NCBI GenBank assembly: GCA_964510225.1
Contig: CAZEAN010000176.1
Coordinates: 1 to 10,018, forward strand
Direction: 5' to 3'
DNA length: 10,018 bases
Source of the DNA: CAZEAN01 sp964510225
GTDB taxonomy: Bacteria > Planctomycetota > Planctomycetia > Isosphaerales > Isosphaeraceae
Shown here piece by piece: positions 1-6,218 of this stretch. The position numbers and the translations under genes are program-made. The notes under the pieces are model-generated. The model searched no databases, was not told the origin of the DNA, and saw only the letters and a list, made by a program, of their open reading frames with translations. Position 1 is the first letter of the stretch. Each line of letters opens with the position of its first letter.

Positions 1-1718
1 AGATAATGCCATTCCCAGCGACGTTCCTCTGGTGGAACGTTGCTAAGTCTCTCGGTGGCAAGGTTGACATCATTGTTGTCGTAGGCAGCGACAGCCAGTA
101 GGTACTCATTGATGCCAAGGCGATGCTGGAGTTCGTCGTTCGCTTTATTGCGTTCCTGGAGCCGTTCATTCGCCTGGATGAGAGCGGCATCACGTTCCTT
201 GACGCGCTGGGCTTCGGAAGCACGGGCTCTTTCGGCTCGGATGTATCCCCAGGTCGTGCCCACGATGCCGATGAGCAGAGCGATCAACACCAAGCTCGCT
301 GCGGCTACCCCGCTACGATGCTTCCGAACGAACTTCCGCAGGCGATAGACTTGGCTCGGCGGTGCTGCCTGGACTGGTTCTGAGGAGAGGTGACGCTCAA
401 CATCTGCCGCCAGCCGATCCGCCGTCTCGTAACGACGCTCTCGGTCCTTTTCCAATGCCTTCATCGTGATCCAGTCGAGATCCCCCCGTAGAGTACGTTC
501 TAACGACAGAGGCTCAGTGTCACGCTTCGCGGCGAGCTTCGGCAGATTCGTTGCAATTCCGACCCGGGTGCTCGGTTTGGAAGGCTCGAACTCACGGACC
601 ATTCTAAGTAACGCTAGCAACCCTACTTCCTTCAATTGCTTCCGGTCGATGGGCGTCGAGCCGGTTAACAGTTCGTAGAGCAAAACTCCGAGTGCGTAGA
701 CGTCAGTCCGCGTGGCGATATCCATCGACGTCGGGTCAGCCTGTTCGGGTGACATGTACGTTGGCGTTCCTACGATTGCTCCGGTGTCCCCCAACGTCTG
801 CTCGGTGAGCCGAAATTCGGTTGCCTTGGCGACGCCAAAGTCGATGACCTTGGGTATTGCACGTCCGTCGACCTCAGTGACCAGCACGTTGCCCGGCTTC
901 AGGTCACGGTGGATGATCCCCTTCTGATGCGCGTGTTGCACCGCCTGGCAGGTCAACACAAAGAGTTTCAACCGATCCTGGATCGAGAGTCGCTTGCGAT
1001 CGCAGTATTCTGTGATCGGCGCTCCAGGGACCAGTTCCATCACAAAGAACGGCTGGCCGGCTTCCGAGGTGCCACCATCGAACACACGAGCGATGTTGGG
1101 GTGATCCATCATCGCTAATGCCTGCCGTTCGCCCTCAAACCGGGCCACCACGGTTCTCGAGTCCAACCCGATGCGGATCAGCTTCAGCGCCACGTTACGC
1201 TTCACCGGTTCCGTCTGCTCAGCACGGTAAACCGTGCCCATCCCTCCCTCGCCGAGTATATCGACCAGTTTATAACGCCCAGCGATGGTCTCTCCGAGAT
1301 GAGAACTTCCCCAGTGATCACCTTGAAGGTCAGTCGTTCGATCTGCTGGAGCATCTCGATCCGATGCGACGCTGGTCGTTAACTCCGGGGACCTCTTTAC
1401 CGTCGAGACGACAGGTTGAATGGGAACGAGGGTTATCGCTAATGACTGGTGGTAGAAGGTCGAGTTGGGATCGACAGTACGACTCGTGCGCGGACTCTCA
1501 CTCTGCGGCAAGCCCATCTCTTCTCGCGAGTTGACTGACTCGAACGTGTTGGGCTGGGCTTCTAGGTTGCGTACGAATTCCTTACAAACCGCGCAGCCTT
1601 TCAGATGCTGGGCGATTGTCTCCAACCACGTGGTCTCGCCGTGCCCCTGCTGGAAGAGCCGGAGTTGGTCTTCGCCTGGGCATTCAACGCCCGGCATCGT
1701 GTCACCATCAGATTTCAT
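1..1718 (-). CDS. Membrane-anchored Hanks-type Ser/Thr protein kinase with N-terminal zinc-finger-like motif (C-terminus beyond window)
   Basis: The start is the ATG at 1718, because an in-frame TGA lies two codons upstream and AAGGGG (1728-1733) sits 9 nt before it. The 572 codons seen run off the left edge. Residues 38-45 form H-x3-C-x2-C, the zinc motif of anti-sigma factors. A Ser/Thr-rich linker follows to about 140. The kinase domain covers about 149-445, with glycine loop GEGGMG (156-161), VALK lysine K179, catalytic HRDLKPGN (270-277), DFG (293-295) and SPE (323-325), so it should be active. One membrane helix spans about 469-489, then a charged probable coiled coil (493-535). The last residues (WEWHYL) resemble the stretch that precedes WD40 repeats in planctomycete kinases, so a propeller probably follows outside the window. 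The kinase should face the cytoplasm, with the C-terminal part across the membrane. Relatives often sit next to an ECF sigma factor gene; none lies upstream here. The substrate is unknown. Confidence 0.95.
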   Translation of the reverse strand, partial: MKSDGDTMPGVECPGEDQLRLFQQGHGETTWLETIAQHLKGCAVCKEFVRNLEAQPNTFESVNSREEMGLPQSESPRTSRTVDPNSTFYHQSLAITLVPIQPVVSTVKRSPELTTSVASDRDAPADRTTDLQGDHWGSSHLGETIAGRYKLVDILGEGGMGTVYRAEQTEPVKRNVALKLIRIGLDSRTVVARFEGERQALAMMDHPNIARVFDGGTSEAGQPFFVMELVPGAPITEYCDRKRLSIQDRLKLFVLTCQAVQHAHQKGIIHRDLKPGNVLVTEVDGRAIPKVIDFGVAKATEFRLTEQTLGDTGAIVGTPTYMSPEQADPTSMDIATRTDVYALGVLLYELLTGSTPIDRKQLKEVGLLALLRMVREFEPSKPSTRVGIATNLPKLAAKRDTEPLSLERTLRGDLDWITMKALEKDRERRYETADRLAADVERHLSSEPVQAAPPSQVYRLRKFVRKHRSGVAAASLVLIALLIGIVGTTWGYIRAERARASEAQRVKERDAALIQANERLQERNKANDELQHRLGINEYLLAVAAYDNNDVNLATERLSNVPPEERRWEWHY

Positions 1719-1859
1719 CAGTCAGCGCCCCTTAACGATCCCTTCCGAGTCGTATTTACGCACTGCGTAGTTGTCGTCTGTACACCAGTCTCGGTGGATT
1801 CACTGAACAGACTTGACGGACCACGATGAACCTAACGGAGAAAAATGCTAAACGTTGCC

Positions 1860-1905
1860 AAAAAACACCGCAATGCTCGGGGAGAATCAATAATCTCCCC
1901 GGCAT
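1860..1905 (-). terminator. Stem-loop with downstream T-tract, candidate intrinsic terminator
   Basis: The core stem pairs 1878-1885 (CGGGGAGA) with 1894-1901 (TCTCCCCG) around an 8-nt loop. Four further pairs, 1873-1876 (ATGC) with 1902-1905 (GCAT), extend it past a single bulged base at 1877. On the minus strand a run of six T (1865-1860) follows after 7 nt. That fits termination of transcription from the gene ending at 2066, about 160 nt upstream, before the kinase gene. The gap to the T-run is longer than in an ideal intrinsic terminator. Confidence 0.5.
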
Positions 1906-1988
1906 CCGTAGCCCTTGGCTCTGGGTACCGATCTTAACGGATCGATGAGTGGGGCTTCCCAGTTGTCATTAGAGGTAGCGCTCTGATC

Positions 1989-2035
1989 GTGAGCGTCTTG
2001 AACTCCTTCTGAGGAGCATGAATCAAGACGCTCAC
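1989..2035 (-). terminator. Perfect 13-bp inverted repeat with nested inner hairpin, 3' of the minus-strand gene
   Basis: GTGAGCGTCTTGA (1989-2001) pairs perfectly with TCAAGACGCTCAC (2023-2035). The 21-nt interval holds a second small hairpin, CTCCT (2003-2007) with AGGAG (2012-2016) around TCTG. It begins about 30 nt past the stop codon at 2066 and lacks a T-run on either strand. It could be a terminator, an mRNA 3'-end stabiliser, or a site bound by a protein. Its position makes a 3'-end role for the upstream minus-strand gene the likeliest. Confidence 0.5.
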
Positions 2036-2065
2036 CCCCGATCGAGACGAGGGCCTCAGTTCTTC

Positions 2066-4108
2066 TTAGCCGCCTCCGGCCATGTTTTGACGCGCTAAGT
2101 CATACTCACCGCCGGCGGAATCTTTCCCATAAAGGCGGTCCTCATCGATCAAATAAAACGTATACTTGGGCATGTTGTTGGGGTGTTTGCACTGCTCGCG
2201 GTAGTAACAGCGGTGGCCGTCAATAGCTCGTTTATCAGTATAAAAGCGGCCATCCAAGGGGATCTCCCGATGTGCTTTCAGTTGAGCCATCGATGATCGG
2301 CGTCGGTTCAATTCTGTATAGCCAGTGATCTTGAGCGTGGCGTCCCACTCACGGCCATCACGACGTGTATACGTTCCCTTGTAGATCGCCCCTGGGTCCC
2401 AAGGTCCTTTGGGACCAATCCCCTGCCACTCTTCGAGAAGTCGCTGGGCGTCCTCGGCTTGCACATGCTCGACCTCCTTAGCGACCTCTTGCAGGAGTGA
2501 AATGGCGAGGTCTTCGTTCCCATCCTTGTACAGCTGATCCGCCTCTCTAATTCGAGACGAGAGTTCGTGCGCTTCATGCTTAAACTCAACAACGCGGGTA
2601 TAGGTCTCAGGAAACTCCCATTTCCACTCGGGTCTGTGTCGGTCGTAGAGCCCCGACAGCGAAGCCTGAAACTTGGTGAGGTGTTTGATCGGTTGGATCG
2701 GCCCTTTGAATTCTTCACAACAGACCTGGACTTCCGACGATTGGAGCCGCATCAAGAAGTCCCGATTGGCACGATTCCCGAGCTGGAGCCGGGCCCCTGG
2801 TCGCAAGATCGGGATGTAGACAAACGCGCTTAGATCTCTTGAGATCAGTTCTTCGATGCTCTGTTGATGTGCCAAGATCACCTCGTCATCGACATTCAAC
2901 AAGGCTTCTTGAATCCTCGCATTTAAGATCTCAGCGTCATTGATAGACGGAATCGGGCCGCCCCAACGCAGCTCGCCGAAGAGACCGACGTGGTGGAACG
3001 TCTGCTTGGACTTGTTGACCAGCTCGACCGTTCCTTTCGGGTCCCCAACAAAGGCCACTTCGATCAGCTCACTGATGTCGTTGAGCGATCGACCCGACTT
3101 TTGCTTGGTCAGTTGGAAGCACATCTCATTAAGTCGAGCAAGTTCCTTCGACAGCTCGGACCAGGTCCGGTAGTACTCTTCCCGTTTATCGAGAACCCAC
3201 TCCATCGACTCACCGTTTTGGCGCCAGAATTCATCGGCAAACTCGAGGAATTGGTCTTCGTCAGGGTCGAGTAATCCAATGAGCCCGATCGTCATCAGGT
3301 TGGCTACCAGCATCGTTGCCCGGAGTTCTTCTAGGTGCCCGATCTCGGCCAACCGCTGTTCTTGTCCATCAAACTTCGCTTTGAATTGGAGGATTCTCCC
3401 CGCGAGAGTCCGGACTCCCAAGTCACTCGATTTCTGGAGCAACAGAATCAGGTCATAGTCGGGATCGAAGAAGTCCTGCCTGCTGTCGAGACGGAAAGTG
3501 CTTGAGAATTCCTTGGCGATCGTGAGTTGATCACGACGGCTCTTGCTCCTCAGTTCGGGGAGGAGTTCTTGGAAGTCTTCTTCAGGAGAGTTCCGCCGTC
3601 CGGCCAAGTCGACTCGTTGGGCTGCCTCTGGCAAGAGTTCAGGGTGGAGGAGGAACGACTCACCACGCGCTTCCTCGACTCCCATGACCCAGAGTACTTT
3701 CGAATCTGGATCACGATGCTCGTCGGTCAGCGAGAATCGGTATCGACGTGAGGGACGCTCCGGCATCTCAAACTCGACGAGATAGCCCTCAATCGCGCGG
3801 TCATCGCGAACTACTTTCCCTTGCAGAAAGGAAGTCTTTGCTGGGTTATCGGGCTCGTAAAGCCTCGCGGTGACGGTTGTCTCCGAGTCAAAGGGTGTGA
3901 TCCCGGTGAACTCGAGTCCAATCGACTGCTCTTTGCCCTCAAGCGTACTGATCCCTTCATACTGCATCCCCAGCGAAAACCAGTGATGGAGGAGATCCTC
4001 ACCACTAAGATCATCTGAAGGCCGCTGGGCGATTGCAGCCGAGCCTGGAATGCACAAGATCATCGTTGTGACCAAGCTCAATACCTGGCGACTGTAGCGA
4101 CTTTCCAT
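2066..4108 (-). CDS. Exported protein of unknown function with two similar beta-rich end segments
   Basis: I do not recognise this family. The start at 4108 gives 680 residues and is preferred over the in-frame ATG at 4144 because GGGAG (4117-4121) lies 8 nt upstream and the product then begins with a signal peptide: charged start, hydrophobic stretch about 8-21, and an A-I-A cleavage site near residue 27. The mature protein has a beta-rich segment at about 56-158, a long, charged, mostly helical middle (about 165-565), and a beta-rich C-terminal segment at about 575-674. The two end segments look related: DDRAIEG (102-108) matches DKRAIDG (625-631), and YRFSLTDE (123-130) matches YTFYLIDE (649-656). 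There is no catalytic motif, no C-terminal anchor and no lipobox that fits the cleavage site. It is probably secreted or periplasmic. The middle contains isolated Cys, including a CC pair near 463-464. The gene seems to be transcribed alone; the kinase downstream lies beyond two stem-loops. Confidence 0.88.
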   Translation of the reverse strand: MESRYSRQVLSLVTTMILCIPGSAAIAQRPSDDLSGEDLLHHWFSLGMQYEGISTLEGKEQSIGLEFTGITPFDSETTVTARLYEPDNPAKTSFLQGKVVRDDRAIEGYLVEFEMPERPSRRYRFSLTDEHRDPDSKVLWVMGVEEARGESFLLHPELLPEAAQRVDLAGRRNSPEEDFQELLPELRSKSRRDQLTIAKEFSSTFRLDSRQDFFDPDYDLILLLQKSSDLGVRTLAGRILQFKAKFDGQEQRLAEIGHLEELRATMLVANLMTIGLIGLLDPDEDQFLEFADEFWRQNGESMEWVLDKREEYYRTWSELSKELARLNEMCFQLTKQKSGRSLNDISELIEVAFVGDPKGTVELVNKSKQTFHHVGLFGELRWGGPIPSINDAEILNARIQEALLNVDDEVILAHQQSIEELISRDLSAFVYIPILRPGARLQLGNRANRDFLMRLQSSEVQVCCEEFKGPIQPIKHLTKFQASLSGLYDRHRPEWKWEFPETYTRVVEFKHEAHELSSRIREADQLYKDGNEDLAISLLQEVAKEVEHVQAEDAQRLLEEWQGIGPKGPWDPGAIYKGTYTRRDGREWDATLKITGYTELNRRRSSMAQLKAHREIPLDGRFYTDKRAIDGHRCYYREQCKHPNNMPKYTFYLIDEDRLYGKDSAGGEYDLARQNMAGGG

Positions 4109-4145
4109 GCTTTCATCTCCCAAGAAATCATTAATGGCGGTCAAT

Positions 4146-4174
4146 CTACTGCGAGTTCTTGCTACTGCGAGTTC
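4146..4174. repeat. Two 13-bp direct repeats with a 16-bp period
   Basis: CTACTGCGAGTTC occurs at 4146-4158 and again, identically, at 4162-4174, separated by TTG. The pair lies 38 bp upstream of the chosen start of the minus-strand exported-protein gene, within its probable promoter or leader. A duplicated protein-binding site or a small tandem duplication would both explain it. A 16-bp period is about one and a half helical turns, which would place two bound proteins on opposite faces of the DNA. Confidence 0.7.
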
Positions 4175-4521
4175 GGAGCAGTTGAGAACCGCCGTTCGCT
4201 ATCGACTCAACGTTCTGAAACACTGCACGGCAATTGATCTGCACGCTGGTTCGGCAGCCATTACATCAACAACGTCGCTAAGGATGGTCTCTCGAAAGCT
4301 AACAGCTGCACCACGGAACAATCGACTGCCACTTGATATGTCGCGTCAGATCAATCTTAAGATCGAGCATAGACAATCATCATCACGATAACAAGGCATA
4401 TCGTTTTGAGACGTAGTTGCTAGGGCATCTGCTCTACGTACCGGAATGTGATTCGGCAGAAACGGTTCGATGCATCGATTGATTTGTCGGTTTGAAAGTT
4501 TCTGATTGGGGCAGCAACCGA

Positions 4522-4530
4522 TGGTATGAT
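4522..4530 (+). promoter_or_regulatory. Possible extended -10 promoter for the aldehyde dehydrogenase gene
   Basis: TGGTATGAT fits the extended -10 pattern TG-N-TATAAT with one mismatch in the hexamer. There is no good -35 at 16-18 bp; the TTGAAA at 4492-4497 is 27 bp away, too far. Extended -10 promoters can work without a -35. Transcription would start near 4537, giving a leader of about 125 nt before the ATG at 4663. This is a pattern match only. Confidence 0.3.
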
Positions 4531-4662
4531 GAGATTTCTTTTCTCGCGTTTCACTTCCCGAGTTTGAACGTCCTCACTTGGTGGAGTGAAGCCGATGCAA
4601 GTTCACCTCTCCCCCCTTGAATCGTTGAACCGAAGATAAAAACACGAAAGGATGCAACAGCA

Positions 4663-6138
4663 ATGGCCACTGCAACCTTGAACGACCCCCGGATCGAGAC
4701 CACCATCCAGACACAGCTTCTGATCGATGGCCAATGGCGCGACAGTCTTAGCGGGAAGAAGTTTGAGACTATTAATCCAGCGACCGAAGAGATCATTACA
4801 GAGGTCGCTGAAGGTGATGCTGCCGATGTCGACCTCGCCGTCAAGGCAGCGCGACGCGCCTTTGACGAAGGCCCTTGGGGTCGAATGGATGCCCGAGATC
4901 GTGGCCGCTGCATGGCGAAGCTTGCGGATCTGATTGAAGCCAACTTGCACTCATTGGCAAGCCTAGAAACACTCGACAACGGAAAGCCACTCAACGAATC
5001 AATAAATGCCGATCTGCCCCTCGTAGTGGATTGCCTCCGCTATTATGGGGGATGGGCAGATAAGATTCACGGTCAGACGATCCCGATCCGCGGGAAACAT
5101 TTCTGCTACAGCAGGAAAGAGCCGGTCGGTGTTGTTGGTCAGATTATCCCCTGGAACTTCCCGATGCTGATGGTCGCCTGGAAGTGGGGACCCGCCTTGG
5201 CGGCAGGGTGCTCACTGGTCCTCAAGCCAGCGGAACAGACGCCCCTCACCGCACTCAAGATGGGTGAACTCGCCCTCGAGGCGGGATTCCCCGAAGGTGT
5301 AATCAATATCATCCCAGGTTACGGTCCCACTGCTGGTGCTGCGCTCGTGTCGCATCCGGGAGTTGACAAGATCGCCTTTACCGGTGAAAGCACCACCGGC
5401 AAGTTGATCATGAAGAACGCCGCTGAAACGATGAAGCGGGTGACCTTGGAACTCGGTGGTAAAAGCCCTAACATCGTCTTTAGTGATGCCGATATGGACG
5501 CCGCAGTGGACGGTGCGATGCTGGGGTTGTTCCTGAATCAAGGACAGTGCTGTTGTGCCGGCAGTCGCCTTTATGTTCAGGACTCGGTGTACAGCGAGAT
5601 GGTCGAGCGACTTGCTGAAAAGACCTCCGAACGGAAGCTCGGCGATCCGTTTGATCCGGCGACCGAGCAGGGTCCTCAGGTTGACAAAGGCCAGTTCGAC
5701 AAAATTCTTGACTACATCGAAAAGGGAAAAAAGCAAGGGGCCCGTTGTGTCACCGGTGGCGATCGATTCGGTGAAAAGGGGTACTTTGTCCAACCGACCG
5801 TGTTTGCTGATGTCCGTGATGACATGGCGATCGCGACCGATGAGATCTTCGGCCCTGTGATGCAAGTCTTGAAGTTCTCTGAGATTGATGAAGTGGTGCA
5901 GCGAGCGAACACCACCGATTATGGTCTGGCGGCGGCGGTTTGGACCCGCGACATTGGTAAAGCACACACGATCGCTCAACGAGTCCGTGCGGGGACGATC
6001 TGGGTGAACTGCTACGATGTTTTTGATGCTGCGGCACCCTTTGGCGGCTTCAAGCTTTCTGGGATCGGGCGCGAACTCGGTGAAAAAGCCCTTGAGAACT
6101 ACATCGAGCACAAGACAGTGACGATCGCTGTTGATTGA
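4663..6138 (+). CDS. NAD-dependent aldehyde dehydrogenase, ALDH1/ALDH2-like
   Basis: This cytoplasmic enzyme (491 residues, full length for the superfamily) oxidises an aldehyde to the acid with NAD+. All core residues are visible: PWNFP with the oxyanion-hole Asn N165, LKPAEQTP with K188 and the cofactor-ribose Glu E191 that favours NAD over NADP, FTGESTTGK (239-247) of the Rossmann loop, general base E263 in LELGGKSP, catalytic C297 in the middle of QCCCAG (295-300), and EIFGP (394-398). The triple Cys, the EQGPQVD block (335-341) and WVNCYDVF (447-454) match the animal ALDH1/ALDH2 class closely. AAAGGA 10 nt upstream supports the ATG. The substrate cannot be read from the sequence; ALDH2-type enzymes accept short aliphatic and aromatic aldehydes. 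A sulfatase gene follows 80 bp downstream on the same strand, which allows, but does not show, a role in sugar or aldehyde breakdown linked to sulfated glycans. Long open frames antisense to it are shadows. Confidence 0.96.
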   Translation: MATATLNDPRIETTIQTQLLIDGQWRDSLSGKKFETINPATEEIITEVAEGDAADVDLAVKAARRAFDEGPWGRMDARDRGRCMAKLADLIEANLHSLASLETLDNGKPLNESINADLPLVVDCLRYYGGWADKIHGQTIPIRGKHFCYSRKEPVGVVGQIIPWNFPMLMVAWKWGPALAAGCSLVLKPAEQTPLTALKMGELALEAGFPEGVINIIPGYGPTAGAALVSHPGVDKIAFTGESTTGKLIMKNAAETMKRVTLELGGKSPNIVFSDADMDAAVDGAMLGLFLNQGQCCCAGSRLYVQDSVYSEMVERLAEKTSERKLGDPFDPATEQGPQVDKGQFDKILDYIEKGKKQGARCVTGGDRFGEKGYFVQPTVFADVRDDMAIATDEIFGPVMQVLKFSEIDEVVQRANTTDYGLAAAVWTRDIGKAHTIAQRVRAGTIWVNCYDVFDAAAPFGGFKLSGIGRELGEKALENYIEHKTVTIAVD

Positions 6139-6154
6139 TCACGGTTCTCATCAG

Positions 6155-6186
6155 GTGGAGGACAGTTTGTGCAGACTGTCCTCTAC
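6155..6186 (+). terminator. Stem-loop between aldehyde dehydrogenase and sulfatase genes
   Basis: GAGGACAGT (6158-6166) pairs perfectly with ACTGTCCTC (6175-6183) around an 8-nt loop. A G-T wobble and two more pairs extend the stem to 12 bp (6155-6186). It begins 17 nt after the dehydrogenase stop codon and ends 32 nt before the sulfatase start. No T-run follows, so complete intrinsic termination is doubtful. Partial termination, mRNA processing, or protection of the upstream message are alternatives that would let the two genes be expressed at different levels. Confidence 0.5.
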
Positions 6187-6209
6187 AATCCACAGACTAC
6201 ACCCAACCC

Positions 6210-6213
6210 GAGG
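6210..6213 (+). promoter_or_regulatory. Ribosome-binding site deciding the sulfatase start
   Basis: GAGG ends 5 nt before the ATG at 6219 but only 2 nt before the adjacent in-frame ATG at 6216. The spacing favours 6219. An in-frame TTG at 6135 would overlap the dehydrogenase stop and add 28 residues ahead of the signal peptide, which is unlikely. Confidence 0.5.
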
Positions 6214-6218
6214 TCATG

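Larger units (their letters stand above)
1719..2065. other. Non-coding region between two minus-strand genes
   Basis: I see no convincing gene in these 347 bp. The region holds two strong inverted repeats, annotated separately at 1860-1905 and 1989-2035, both downstream of the minus-strand gene that ends at 2066. The right half is therefore probably the 3' untranslated and termination zone of that gene. The left part (about 1719-1860) should contain the kinase promoter, but I could not find a convincing -35/-10 pair there. The only clear signal is the kinase ribosome-binding site, AAGGGG at 1728-1733. Confidence 0.6.
4109..4662. other. Divergent intergenic region (554 bp)
   Basis: The region separates the minus-strand exported protein from the plus-strand aldehyde dehydrogenase, so it should hold both promoters. 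No open frame in it has a convincing start, ribosome-binding site or recognisable product. Signals seen are GGGAG for the minus-strand gene (4117-4121), a 13-bp direct repeat (4146-4174), weak inverted repeats (ACGATA 4385-4390 with TATCGT 4399-4404; ACGTAG 4411-4416 with CTACGT 4434-4439), a possible extended -10 element (4522-4530), and AAAGGA (4647-4652), which is 10 nt before the dehydrogenase ATG. About 4175-4380 shows nothing I can name. Confidence 0.6.

Noticed and set aside
109..1829. Several plus-strand open frames of 69-138 codons
   Set aside because: All but the right-hand end lie opposite the kinase gene, which reads continuously on the minus strand from 1718 to 1 with every kinase motif in order.
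4107..4391. 94-codon plus-strand open frame in the divergent intergenic region
   Set aside because: It has no ribosome-binding site, begins inside the signal-peptide region of the minus-strand gene, and its translation lacks any domain or sensible composition.
4385..4407. Weak hairpin ACGATA/TATCGT followed by TTT as a terminator
   Set aside because: The six-pair stem is AT-rich and no plus-strand gene ends upstream of it; it is likely chance.
5212..6111. 299-codon open frame on the minus strand
   Set aside because: It lies entirely antisense to the aldehyde dehydrogenase, with no recognisable product. Strong codon bias on the coding strand explains the missing stops.
6135..6218. N-terminal extension of the sulfatase from a TTG at 6135
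   Set aside because: It would overlap the dehydrogenase stop, run through the intergenic hairpin and bury the signal peptide 28 residues in. GAGG just before 6219 supports the shorter form.
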